Assembly: GCF_010093815.1 (NCBI RefSeq)
Contig: NW_022985557.1
Span: 1,450,058 to 1,514,057, forward strand
Source: Pseudovirgaria hyperparasitica
Taxonomy: Eukaryota; Ascomycota; Dothideomycetes; Acrospermales; Acrospermaceae
DNA: 64,000 nucleotides
Direction: 5' to 3'
The translations under genes were made by a program, and so were the position numbers. The first letter of the stretch is position 1, and each line of letters starts with the position of its first letter. The notes below the pieces were generated by a model. That model saw only the letters and a list, made by a program, of their open reading frames with translations. It made no database searches and was not told the origin of the DNA. Of the stretch, positions 24,557-36,326 are shown in pieces.

Positions 24557-26100
24557 CGAGTATAGTATTAGAGATAGAGAGGCGGATTTATTTAAGTATA
24601 ATCTATATATAGCCGTCTATGCTATTATATATTAGTTACTAGTTTATATTTTATTTTACTTCTAGTATACTATCTATATTCTATCTAAGGCCGAGGAGTA
24701 TTATACTATTACTATATTCTAGAATACGTTTAATTACTAACTATAGAAGCTATCTAATATCTATCTCTAGTTCCGTTTTACTTATTATATACTTAACTAG
24801 TAGTATAATAGAATATATGGTAGTATAGCTCTAGTTAAGTACTCTTCTAGTCTTTATTATATATTAGACTCTAATTCGCTATATAAATACTACTAAATTA
24901 ATATATAAAGCGTCGCTATAATCTTTCTACTAGTTAGACATAGATACTAGTATTTTAAGAAATGTATTATCGTTAAACCTAATCGTAAATTTAATTTTTC
25001 TTATAGTATATACGTTAGTAGACTATAGAACTACTATAAGTATAGGCTATAAGGTCGTAGTATATAAGAGCTATAAGATTATAATAGACGGGGGTTATAA
25101 GGTCGTAATAGGCGGAGGTTATAAGGTTATAATAGGCGGGGATTATAAGGTTATAGGATATAGGGCTATAATTACGCGCCTCTTCTTATACTTAGAGATA
25201 GTTTTTCTATAATATATAGTTTTCTATACTATAGTACATACCTAGTCGTAGATATAGTATAGCGCCTTTATCTCTATATACTCTACTACTCTTTTCTATA
25301 CTACTAGAAATTTACCCGCTATCTTATTAATAATCTTATATACTCTTTTTATACTAAGCTTATTCTTAGTTTAATACCTATAGTCTATAAGTAGAGTAGC
25401 TATATATACTTCTATATATAGCTACCTTATATACGCCTCTATAGCTTTACGCTTTACTTATATATCTAGACTTAAGATATAAAGTAGTACTATAGTAATT
25501 ACTATATTCGGACGGTTACTTTATTATAGAATTAGATTTAATATATTAATTGTATATAGTTAACGTGCGTAGTTAATATTTGTATTTATAATTTATAGAC
25601 TAATTATATAGTATATATATAGTATATTATAGGCGTAAGGAAGACGGAGGTATAGATTAAATAATAGAGATAGAAGCTAGAATAACGAGGTATCTACTAG
25701 GTAAAACTTATTTATATCCTTATTATTCCTCGAATACGCGTTTATAATATATATATAACTCAGCGTGGCGTAGTTAGGTGTATAGTTATTTACTTTATAT
25801 CGTCTAATACCCTTAATAGAATTAGATAGCTATAATTCTTATCTTATAATATTATATTATAGGCGACTACGTCTAGGACGGTATATAGCTATATATATAT
25901 AAGGTACCGCGTTAGTCTTATCCTATTTTATATTTATATACTTATCCCTAGGTACTCTCCGAGTATTATACGCCTATATTTTATTATATTCGAGTATTAT
26001 ATTCTTCTATGCTTTTAAAGTACGCGATATTTAGGTTTACTATATTCTATATATATTATAGTTAAAGTCTAAAGGTAGAGGCTTTGATTAGGGCGTATGT
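24557..26100 (-). other. Coding relic, unrecognised
   Basis: The minus strand shows long stretches readable apart from TAG and TAA, such as IINKIAGKFLVV (near 25330), and the 24-bp repeats at 25071-25165. The plus strand gives nothing coherent. No domain was recognised. It probably continues the relic in 26100-27370. Confidence 0.45.
25071..25165 (-). repeat. Four tandem 24-bp repeats
   Basis: Units TTATAAGGTYRTAATAGGCG plus GRGG start at about 25071, 25095, 25119 and 25143. A 24-bp period is eight codons. On the minus strand the units read about PPIITL*S, so this was probably a coding repeat. Confidence 0.8.
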
Positions 26101-27370
26101 TTTTTTATATTTTCTCTTTAGATAGTAATATCTCCTAATATAAAGGCTAGAAGTAGTTTTAAAAGTATAAAGGGGATAACTAAAGGAAGTCTACGTTATT
26201 AGACCGGGGCTTATAGTAGATATAGAATTATATTTATTTCTTAATTAGTAGATACTAGTTAACGTACCTAGTGGCGCCGTATTATCTAATAGCGCGTCTA
26301 TACTAGAGTAGATATAATAGAAATACCCTTAATAGGTCTTTAATAGAGCTAAACTATCTATCTAGTAGAATATTATAACTATATCTAAAATAGATATAGA
26401 GGTATACTTACTAAGAAGCTATAACTAAGTAGCCCTAATATATAAGTCTAATTATATACTATTACTAATTAACTTCTATATCTTTATATATCGTAATACC
26501 GCTATCTTAGTCGGTATTCTTATAGTCTCTATCGTTCTAGCCACTAGTAGTTACTTTATTAGTAGTATTAGCTCTAATAGTATTAGTTCTAGTAGTATTA
26601 GTTCTAGTAGTATTAGCTCTAGTAGTATTAGCTCTAGTAGTATTAACTAGATTATTACTATTTATATATACTAGTAATTTAGTATAGCTAGGATAATAAC
26701 GCTAAGTATAACTAGTAGTCTTATAATTATAATAAAACGTATCCGTAAGCGTCTTAGGTTTAGGGTAAATATTAGCTTTATAGCTAATATTCTAATAGTT
26801 ATTATATATAAGCGTTAACCCTCTTAGATACTTAATAGACTTATATCCTTTAATATTATATTTATAGTAGACTAGCGGCTTACGGGGCTTAGTACTATCG
26901 GTAGTTTATTAATTGCTTTATTCTTCCCTCTCTCTAATACTAAGTATAGAGTAACTATATTAGAGATTAGATATATTAGAGAGTAGAGAGAGACTATCTA
27001 GGTTAGGGGTCGTATACGTATATATCGTATAAATCTTAGAATACTTATTCCATATCTTACTAAGCACGCTATCTAGGACTTTCTACCTCTTAAGAGATAT
27101 AAAGTTAGTAATAATAACTATTATCTATTTAGCGCGTGTAATAGTAATAATATTATAGTTTACTTCCGAGAGGAAGCTAAAGTAATTAGTTTAGACCGGG
27201 TTAATAAGAACTATATTATTATTATAACTCTAAGAACCGTCCTATAAACGCTATTAGATAAGCTTCTATACCGGCTTAGATAGAGTATTAAATCGAGCTT
27301 TATCCGCTACGGTAAGTATAGTTAGAAGTAAGTTTCTAACTATCCCTTTAAATAGATTACGTTAGACGGC
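26100..27370 (-). pseudogene. Gag-protease-like relic: CCHC knuckle then DSG site
   Basis: On the minus strand a zinc knuckle with perfect C-x2-C-x4-H-x4-C spacing reads VYYKYNIKGYKSIKY at about 26832-26876, every Cys and His now Tyr (TGY or CAT changed to TAY). It is followed by a five-residue coding minisatellite at 26561-26650 and then a protease-like site DSGITIYKD at 26480-26506. Knuckle then DSG protease is the order in LTR retrotransposon gag-pol, especially copia types. I could not confirm an integrase or RT after it, so the family is open. The upstream end is cut by LINE C. Confidence 0.55.
26561..26650 (-). repeat. Six tandem 15-bp repeats
   Basis: AGTAGTATTAGCTCT and close variants repeat six times without gaps. 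The 15-bp period keeps frame. On the minus strand it encodes a Thr/Asn-rich pentapeptide read as ANTTR/ANTTK, between the knuckle and the protease-like site. Confidence 0.88.
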
Positions 27371-27629
27371 GTATATAGAAATATAATAATAATAATAATA
27401 ATAATATTATATAACTAGGTAGAGTAGTACTCTATAGGCCTATGCCTCCTCTAGTCTAAGCTACTATATAAGAAGAAACCCTATAGGGAAAAACTTCCTT
27501 ATATCTATAACTATATCTCGTTAAACCTCTATTTCGTCTTAAGTATATAGCTATAGGGTACGCCTATTAGCCTATAGTCTATATTACTATTATTTTGCCC
27601 TTAGGTAGCACGTATAGGTGCGGAGGTTA

Positions 27630-27654
27630 TTAGTTAAGGGCTGCCCTTAACTAA
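27630..27654. repeat. Hairpin palindrome in LINE C 3' UTR
   Basis: TTAGTTAAGGG, loop CTG, CCCTTAACTAA, matching the LINE B 3' hairpin. Confidence 0.9.
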
Positions 27655-27814
27655 TAATCGGGGTTCTCCCGGGGTTCTTCCGGTATATATCGGGTTACTA
27701 CTAGCGTATACTAGGTCTCTTCCGGTATATATTTCTAGGTCTACTAGTACTAGAGGAGTAGTAGATATATAAGTATCTATTAGGAGACGTCCTTAGGGTA
27801 CTTATTAAGCTATT

Positions 27815-30800
27815 ATATAATATCTAAAGTCTTCGTAACGTAGATAAGCTATTACCGTTATATATAGAGGTTTAGATATATAGCTAGATAGTAGCGTATT
27901 ATACCTCTCCGGCCGTACGCCTTATACTATAGGGAGATATTAGGAACGCCTCTCTTATAGATATAGTATAGGAGTTCTATAGCGCCTGTTCGGGCTTAGA
28001 TAAGTATAGATACTTAGGCTTTCGTTAGCCCTTTATATATCTATTTACTTGGTTCCTTCTATGGCCCTTAAATCTACTCTAGGTATCTATTCTACTAGGA
28101 GGTCTAGTAGGCACGGAGTACCTCTTTCTACTTATCTTAAGTCCACGACCGTATATTTTTTACGAGTTCTTAAAGGCTCTACTAGTCTAGGAGAGCGTCC
28201 GGGTTATCTCGGACTTCTTATACTACTTAGCTAGAGTCGGCTTCTATTAAGTACCTATACTATATTTAATTCCGGCCTATATATAGAAGTACGCGGTAAT
28301 ATATACTAATTTATATATATAGCGCGGCGAAAGTATATTCTATATTTTCTATACGTTTCTATACTTATTATTTAGTAAAGTATACTACTCTCTATATCTA
28401 GTAGAAGTTATATATACTTATAACGTCTATCTCGCGTTATAGTAGTACTATATTAGTAGCTTTATATACGCCTAATATAAGACGGAGTATACGGTTCTAT
28501 ATAGATTCGAGCTTTATTCGCCTAGTCTATATAAGGGCCGTATACTAGCACTCGTGTCTATACGTGAAGGCGGGTCGTACTATAGATATATATAGCTGGC
28601 GTGCCTTATCCCGGGCGGTTCTCTACGTAGAGACTATAATCTATTATATAGTGGCTTCTACCTAGAGGGCCCTAGAGACGGCGTATACTACTTATGGTCT
28701 CTATTTAAGCTTACTATCTAGTATAACTCTAAGCACGCGCATGCTTTATACTAGTAGTTTATTAAATACGTCGATTCGGGGGCGTCGTTCGCCTTCTCTA
28801 GTTATCTATTTCCCTTAACGGTTAATGAAGTATATAAGCTAGTATTTCTCCGGGGCGAACTTTACTCTATAGCGTTTTACCTACTAGAGGTACCTCTTAT
28901 AGTTCTATTCTAGTTATCTATATATTCGGTTGGTATTATTATCGATAGCTAGGAGGTATATATTATTAGTATATCCGACTATCTCTATATACTTTATTTC
29001 TTAAAGAAGGTCTACCGTAAAGAAGAGGAATAGAATTAGAGAGATGGTACTCTCTTATAGGATGCCGTATACCGTCTCTTTATATTCGCTCTAGTACCTA
29101 GAGATATATATCTAAGTTATTCTTCCTATAAGGAATAACTATATAAAGCGTATAATCTATTCTAGTATTCGTCTTATCCGGAGGTTATAAATAAGTCTTA
29201 TATGGTTTATCTTATTAAACGCTCCGGCCATATCGAGGGAGAGAAGTAATACTACCCGTCCCTATTTCTATATAGTCTAGACGACTTTAATAATATATTA
29301 GATAGCTATTATTAGGGAGCTATCTACCTTTACCTTCTAGTTCGGAGGGAGGAGATTATATTCCTATACCGTGGTGCTTATCTTCTTCGCTACCGTAGCC
29401 TCTAGTATCTTACCTAGGTAGGAGAGAAGGGCGATTAGTCTCTATCCCTTTAGGGAGTTAGGGCTCTTTCCTAGTTTCGGGAGTATAATAGTATAGGCGA
29501 CTCGGAAGCTCTAGGGGTGGTACCCCTACGTAACGCATGCTTAGAATATACAAGTAATAAGCGGTAGGGTTACTTTTATAGTACTTTTTAGGCATCGATT
29601 TAGAATTCCATCTAGTCCGGGTGCTTTATTATTTAGGAGTGTCTTAATAATATTAAGTATATCCTTCTCCGTAACTTCTTTAGGGATATCTACTACGTAT
29701 AGGTATTCGGCGCCGTGAACGTCTAATAGGTCTACTAGTTCCGGGAGAGGGAATATAGCCTTCTATAGGGCCTTAGTTTTCTTAAGACTCGTGGAGTATA
29801 TTCTCCCCTAATATATTAGGGGAGGTATAAGTGGCGGGGGTGTCGGAGTATCTACGCCCTTAGCCTATTTTACTATGCGCTATAGCCCTATTATATATCG
29901 TGTCTATTAACTAGTAATTATATACTACTATTTACGCCTTTCGTTACGGAGAACTTTATCGTGTTATTATATTACTTCCTTCTATTCTTTCTACGACTCG
30001 GGTGTTCTCGTATAGTATATACGTGTATATAGCCTTTAGGCGTCTTATCTACTTTCCTATACTTAAGGAATCCCCTTTACTTCCGGGGGCCGGTATATTT
30101 AGTATAGTACGTGTTTATTTCTCGTATTCTAGTATATTTATAGGAGTATCTATACGGCCTAGTCTATGGCTAGGTTATTAGATATATCGACTATAGAGAG
30201 ATCTAGGATCGCCGATTCTAGGTCCTTTAGGTACTTTTCCTAGTTAGTATCCTTCTATATCTATCGTCCCCGTTATTTATTCGGGGTATATACGTTTATT
30301 ACGGTTTCTATATATTTATAGTCGGAATCCGTCTATACCTGGCTTAGGCGGTAGTATTAGATCTAGTAACTAATATACTCCGTAGCGAAGGTAAGGTTAA
30401 GCGTAGACCCGTCTTTATCCTATTTATGTTTTTTCTATATAACTTATCCTATAGATATAAGTAGATATAGAAAGTCGTGGTAGCGGGTACGTAGTTCCCT
30501 TACTCTAAGTTCTTCCCTTACTATGGCTAGGCCTCCCTACTATTAGTAGTAGAGGTTAAAGTCTCCTAGGAGGATGTGTTACCCTAGTTCCGTAGTACCC
30601 TCGAGCATCTTGTCTAGTGTAAGTATACGTTATTAGTTATATATATTATATATATATAGGGGGCCTATATCTATTTATAGGTGTAGTATTATCCTAAGGT
30701 TATCGCGCTCGGTATACGACTATAATAAGAGTAGTATTAACCTATAAATATGGAAGAGGACTCGTCTTTCTAGTCCTAGAGGGTGTATAGTATGGTATCC

Positions 30801-30985
30801 GGGGTGTGTGGTTAGTTTACTCGTCTAGTAGTATTTATAGGGTTCCTAGATAGTAAGTATTATAGCCCCGGTCTCTTCGAGGAGCGTCGCCTAGTTCTCT
30901 CTTTTATATTATATGTTTATCTATATAATTTAGAGTATATTCTAGTCCCTTATTAGGTACTAGGGAGTATATATACCTATATACT
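27815..30985 (-). pseudogene. LINE C ORF2: endonuclease and reverse transcriptase
   Basis: Mirror image of LINE B ORF2. The complement of GAAGACTTTAACCTC (here GAGACTTTAACCTC) lies near 30550-30565, motif A (LSLDMAGAFNKIN as read) near 29203-29241, and the polymerase box near 28946-28975. The stops differ in part from those in copy B, showing that B and C were mutated independently after insertion. Confidence 0.83.
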
Positions 30986-31039
30986 TATTCCTTGGAGGCG
31001 CGACTATCCTTACGCGGTAGCGGCTTTAACTATGCCTTT

Positions 31040-32285
31040 TAGTCGTCCTATCGTCTTTAGGATAGTCTACTATCCCGCCTAACTACCTTCTAGAGGGGAG
31101 GTTAGGAGTATTATAAAGGAAGGGCCCGTAGTAGGTATTATATTCTATAACTATCTTACGCCTCTCGCTTTTATCGTACGAATGTATTCTATAACCTATT
31201 TACGTTTTATATACGTTAACGACCACGACGGGTGTTTCCTATCATAGTTTAAATACTATACTATATCCCTATTTCTTAGTCTATCTCCTTGCGGTTTATA
31301 AGGGTACTTCTAGGTGGCGTGGTCCCTACGGTACTATCCGCACTTAGTCTTCTATAAGTACCTTTATATAGTATATCTATACCCTTAATAGTTAAAGCAC
31401 TATATTATTACCTATGCCCTATTCTATAGCTCGGCTATAAGGAGCTCTCCTTCTACTAGGAATCCCTTCTATATAATATATTATACGAGGGCGGGGTCTT
31501 AGAGCTCTATAATTATAGTAGAGTGTTTTTTCGCCGTCATCTTAATCGTCTATAGGTTCTTCTACCACGCTTTTATAATCTTAATCCCTAGGTATTTTCG
31601 CGTGTTAGATTATTCTATGCGCGTAATATTCTCCGCTCCGATAGTCTATCCTAGTATAGGTACTATGTATACTATAATCGGGTATATAGCTACCCTAATA
31701 GACGCGCTAGGGAAGATACTACCTATCGCGTTCGGATCTCGCGAGATGTTTTACTACGTAGTATTTATTATAGTAGTAAGTACTACCCTATCTAGTGTAA
31801 CTTTAGTAGCCACGACGCTTAACTATATTCCTTTCTATTTATTAATCTTATTTATAATTTCCTTTAGGGATGCCTGTTGGACCTACGCTAGCGTGTCCTT
31901 ATCCTAGATTACGATATATATACTATATGCTCTATCTATAGTCCTAGTAGTCCTTAGTGTGGTAGCTCCGGGTATTACTATAATCTAAGCCTACGTGTTA
32001 GGGCGCTTATCTTAGAATAGCTCTTCCTAGATTCTCCGTAGGCTAGCTTCTATTTAGTTAAGTCTACTACTAGGTTCCTCTCGTAGTAACTTCCTTTCTT
32101 CCTCCGTAATTTCTCTTAGATTCTAGATAAGGTCCCGGAATATATAAAGGAGGGTCTTCTTTCCCTTCTCGGCGTCCCTCTCTATATGTATTACCTAGTA
32201 TTTAATTTTATCTAGGAGGGTCTCCCCTCTCGGGGTCCCCTCGGTCTAGATTATCTATAGCGCTTTACACCCTTAGTTAGTACCT
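31040..32285 (-). pseudogene. LINE C ORF1, gag-like
   Basis: Collinear with LINE B ORF1. The zinc-knuckle block falls near 31300-31400, where the complement reads CACTTAGTC and TGCGGATAGT as in copy B. The N-terminal coiled-coil-like segment lies near 32050-32200. The longest plus-strand frame here is antisense. Confidence 0.8.
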
Positions 32286-32406
32286 ATATTTTAGATAGGT
32301 GTCTAGCTATCTATATTAATGTCGCTATATGGCCGTTTCTACCGTACTAGTGGGGGTATATCCGGCGTCTACTAGGGTATTACGATGCCTAAGGCCGCTA
32401 TGGTTA

Positions 32407-32431
32407 TTAGTTAAGGGTAGCCCTTAACTAA
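32407..32431. repeat. Hairpin palindrome in LINE C 5' leader
   Basis: TTAGTTAAGGG, loop TAG, CCCTTAACTAA, equal to the stem in the LINE A (8821-8845) and LINE B 5' leaders. Confidence 0.9.
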
Positions 32432-32685
32432 TAAAAGGGGGTCGGCGTGTCGGCGTTTATTAGATGTAGTCTATACTCGTATTATCGAAGAGTCTTTAAG
32501 CGTATATATATAGTATCTCTATACGTCGGTATCGTCGTGTATTATATACTATACGTACGTATATATGTCGGAGGTTGTTATACTCGGTGTACTCTATCGT
32601 TTAATGTATGTAAATCGCTGTTTTACCCCAAATTGACTAGTTTAGTCCGTTGGGGTGTAAGAAGTTTTTTGTATATAGAAATATA

Positions 32686-35600
32686 GAGTACGTAATTAAG
32701 TATAATACTATAATAGAAGAGCTTAGTAATAATCTACTAAGTGAAACGTAATAAGTCTATATTATATATTAAGTTATTTACCGTGTACGCGTAATCTCTA
32801 TTAATATTAGTATATATAATATATTAATAGCCGCGGATTCTAAATATTTATTAAACGGTCTCTATAAGTAGTATATTAATATTATTTATTATATAGGGTA
32901 AGGTTATTAGCTCGTCTAAGTAAGTAATTAGTAATATAACGTTTATTATTCTAGGAACTAAGCGTTCTAACTTAGTAAGGTAAGTAGTTAGAAAACTATA
33001 TTATATCTAGTACTTTATAAAGGAGATTCTCTAGTTCGCGGCCTATATATTAGTACTATTATACTAGTAGATATTAAGCTAGCGTAGGTTACTAACGTAA
33101 ATAAATGTCGGTTACTATTCTATAGTAGTATAATTAATAATAATCCTAAGTATATTACTTTTAAGGATATACGTAGCCTCTTCTATTATAACTAAAATTA
33201 GATATATATTATAGACTACCTTAGTAATATTTATAATATATAGGGTCCCTATATAAATCTAGGCGTAGATAGTAACTAGGTTCTAGGTAGTAAGGTATAG
33301 CTTATTCATTCTATTATACTTCTTCTTAGGCATGTTCTTATTATAAGTATAATATTTATAGATAGTATATAATAGCTAAGCCGTTTCTTTCTCGAAATTC
33401 TTAGAGATCTATTTATATTAGTATTAAGATTTAATAAGTCTAATAACCTTAAGTATAATATAACTAGTATATAGTTCCTATAGATAAGTATAGGGATCCG
33501 TACTATATTCTAATAGTTATTTACTATGGTCGGCCTAAGCTTACATAAGGATAGTACTATCTATTATATTATTCTAGGTTAGTCTAATAAGAGGGTCGCT
33601 ATAACGAGATAGTCTAGCTATAGTAAAGAAAATCTCTTAATTAATAGCTTTAGAGTATCTTTAAAGAACGACCGGTATCTTTAGAGACTTATAGTAAGTA
33701 AATATATTACTTATATATTTATATACTTTTCTTATAGCATTATTATAGGTTTTATTAGTTAGGCCGATAATAATATATATATATATTCTATATATTTAGA
33801 TGGAACCTAGTATAGAGAGGTACGCTATTACATCGCTAGATAGAATAACTACCTTAGTAGTATAAGTAATAATGGAAGTACTATTTATTTTATTAATTAG
33901 AAGTATAGCTAGTAGTAGACGAAGCTATAAATGGCTCTTTCTAGCTCCTCTATAGCTATAAAGTAGAAACTAAGCCCTAAGTACGTCCGTTATCTATATA
34001 TAGATATACTATTATTAGAGAGATAGTTCTAAATATATAATATTCTAGAGATCGTAGAATCTTTTATAATCTTTAATATAGTAGTTATAGTTAACGGGTT
34101 AAAGATTTAGATAGTTATTACTAAGTATTAGATTCTATACGGAGGGTAGTAAAGGGGATAGAATACTAGAGTAGACTTTAGATAATATTAGGAGTATATA
34201 TATATTAGTAATAGGGCTAGTAATAGAACCTTCGTCACTAATAACATCATAACTATATTCTATATTCATATCCTTATTATTATCTAGGGATATAGATAAT
34301 TTAGAAAGAGTAATAAGGGTATCCTAAGGCTCTATACTATAATCTAGAATCTCGTTATTAGAGTTAGAGGACCTATATATTAGAGATATAGATACTAAGT
34401 CTATAATAATATTAAGGACTATTATATTAAACGTATTCTAAGCGACATAGTTATCTACGTCGCTATCTCTAGAAGCTTATATAGCGTGGTAGATTAGTTT
34501 CTAGTATATATTAATGTATTACTTAGTAAGCTTATCGTAGATTTATATACTAACTAAAGCCGGAATATCCGTGAACCCTATAAGCGTAGTAAGAAATAAT
34601 CTAATTATACTTAAACTAGTATTACTAGTCTAAATAAAATATTTAGGACGAGCTTAAGTTATATTAGTAACTATATCTATTAATATAATTAGTATCTTAG
34701 GTACTTTAGAAGGACGTCTAACCTTATTAAAGACTTTTAGAGTAAGGCATTTAAATAGAAGGACGTCTAGGCGAAATTAAAGAACTTTAAAGCGGTACGT
34801 ATTATTATTATAATCCTTTAAATCTACTTTAAGGTATCTATAACTACCTAGTTCTATATAATAGAATCCTTTTATATTAATAGGATAGATAATAGCTAAG
34901 AGCGCCCGAGTAATATCTAAGAGCTAGATATATCTAATAGTAATATCTTAGAATTAGAATAATAGAAGATCTATCTATTCGTCTTATAAGGTACTTATAG
35001 TAATATATATTAGATAGTTGAATTTCTTATTAAATAACTCGCGGTAGGGAATAGAGATCTAGAGCTAAGTGTCCGGCCTACTTATTATACTATATTATAT
35101 ATAGAGAGTAGTAACTTCTATATACCATGAATTAATTAGATTACTCTCTAGTTTAAGCTTATTATCAAAGCTAGTAAGATCTATAGAGTTACGTAGCGGT
35201 AGTAAGATATAAACTATAGTATAAGTATCTAGATCTTCGAAGAATTACTTTACTTATTTATATATTATATTAGGTCTAATATATAATAGAATAGTAAAAC
35301 CTATACTAAGAAGCTCGCTAGCTATAAGTTTAATAATCTAAAAGTCGTAAGGGTCTTTATAGAGGCCGGTATTAGTATATAGTATATTAGCTTTATCCGC
35401 TTCGCTTATAATAAGATTAGAAAGTTTAGAAAAATACTTAATAAAGTTATCTACTTACTTAACCTTAAAGATCTATACTATAGGATAGTCGGATAATAGA
35501 AGAATATTAGTATAATTAAAGCGGAGTAAGCTTATTAAGGATACTAATTTCCCTTTATTAATCTATTAGAAGCGAGTACGTAACTTAATCTAAGAGTAGT

Positions 35601-35940
35601 ACTTAGGGAATTTAAGGAATCTATATATATAACTAATTAACTCTTTAAAGCCGTGACCTTTACTATAAGCCTTAAATACTACTAGCTTAAGCTTAGCTTA
35701 AGTTTTCGCTTATTTCTACTTAAGTCTATCTATTTCTCTACTAATACTATAGATATTCCTAAAGATTAACTATAGATTACTCTATATAAGAGAGATCTAA
35801 TAGATAGTATAAGTAGAAACGGAAGCCTTACTACTTTAGACCTTCTTAAGTTTATATTTATCGTTAGAATAGTAGTTACTAGTAAGTATACTAAAGATAA
35901 GTGGTTTATTATTAGTTAAGATAGTAGTTATATTATAAGC
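32686..35940 (-). pseudogene. Large unrecognised coding relic
   Basis: The minus strand can be followed with RIP-type stops over long distances, for example GFYYIELGSYRYLKVDLKDY near 34835-34900, VRRPSKVPKILIILID near 34690-34735, and SSNSNNEILDYSIEP near 34330-34375. I do not recognise the protein. A segment near 33300 (KKKYNRMNKLYL) has a faint integrase-like look that I do not trust. The trace is continuous with 26100-27370 if LINE C is removed. It is probably part of a large element. Confidence 0.5.
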
Positions 35941-35942
35941 TT

Positions 35943-36176
35943 CGACTTAAGCGTAAGACTTAGCTTAAATATAAGGATTAGCTTAAATATAAGGCTCGGC
36001 TTAAACGTAAGGATCGGCTTAAGTATAAGGCTCGACTTAAATATAAGGCTTAGCTTAAATATAAGGCTTAGCTTAAACATAAGAATTAGCTTAAGCGTAA
36101 GGCTTAACTTAAACGTAAGGCTTAGCTTAAATATAAGGATCGACTTAAACGTAAGACTCGGCTTAAACATAAGACT
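35943..36176. repeat. Thirteen tandem 18-bp repeats
   Basis: Thirteen gapless copies of about YRGCTTAAAYRTAAGGMT. The period is six codons. On the plus strand units read RLKRKA or *LKYKA, with TAG where Trp or Gln stood. On the minus strand the open frame at 35928-36170 reads SLTFKP/SLIFKL units. Neighbouring traces are minus strand, but the stop pattern does not decide which strand was coding. Confidence 0.9.
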
Positions 36177-36326
36177 TAATTATATTAAGCGTAGACTAGT
36201 CCTAAATATTACTAAATATAACGAGTTCTTAATCTATATTATAAACTATAAATATAACCTTATTAACTATTATATAGAATGGACCTTAAGAGTTAATAGA
36301 GTTAAGTTCGACGTAGTATTTATATA

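Larger units (their letters stand above)
27386..32670 (-). mobile_element. Full-length Tad-like LINE, copy C
   Basis: 5285 bp in minus orientation, tail (ATA)n at 27386, 5' end at 32670 (TTCTTACACCCC in its own sense). It is flanked by an exact 15-bp duplication, GTATATAGAAATATA, at 27371-27385 and 32671-32685. It is collinear with copy B over the whole length, with mostly C/T and G/A differences, and keeps CpG. Open frames seen on the plus strand at 28049-28234, 31602-31907 and 32447-32686 are shadows of its antisense strand. Confidence 0.93.

Noticed and set aside
26561-26650. CRISPR-like short repeats
   Set aside because: Units are contiguous with no spacers, and the other signs are fungal transposons, so it is a minisatellite.
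28049-28234. Plus-strand open frame of 61 aa
   Set aside because: Antisense to LINE C ORF2.
31602-31907. Plus-strand open frame of 101 aa
   Set aside because: Antisense shadow of LINE C ORF1, homologous to the frame at 20042-20320. No start signal or known domain.
32447-32686. Plus-strand open frame of 79 aa
   Set aside because: It crosses the 5' end of minus-strand LINE C and runs into the target duplication, so it is a chance frame.
33200-33450. Possible copia integrase on the minus strand
   Set aside because: A few residues looked like a GAG-pre-integrase/integrase junction, but no full motif set could be read, and its place upstream of the zinc knuckle is the wrong order.
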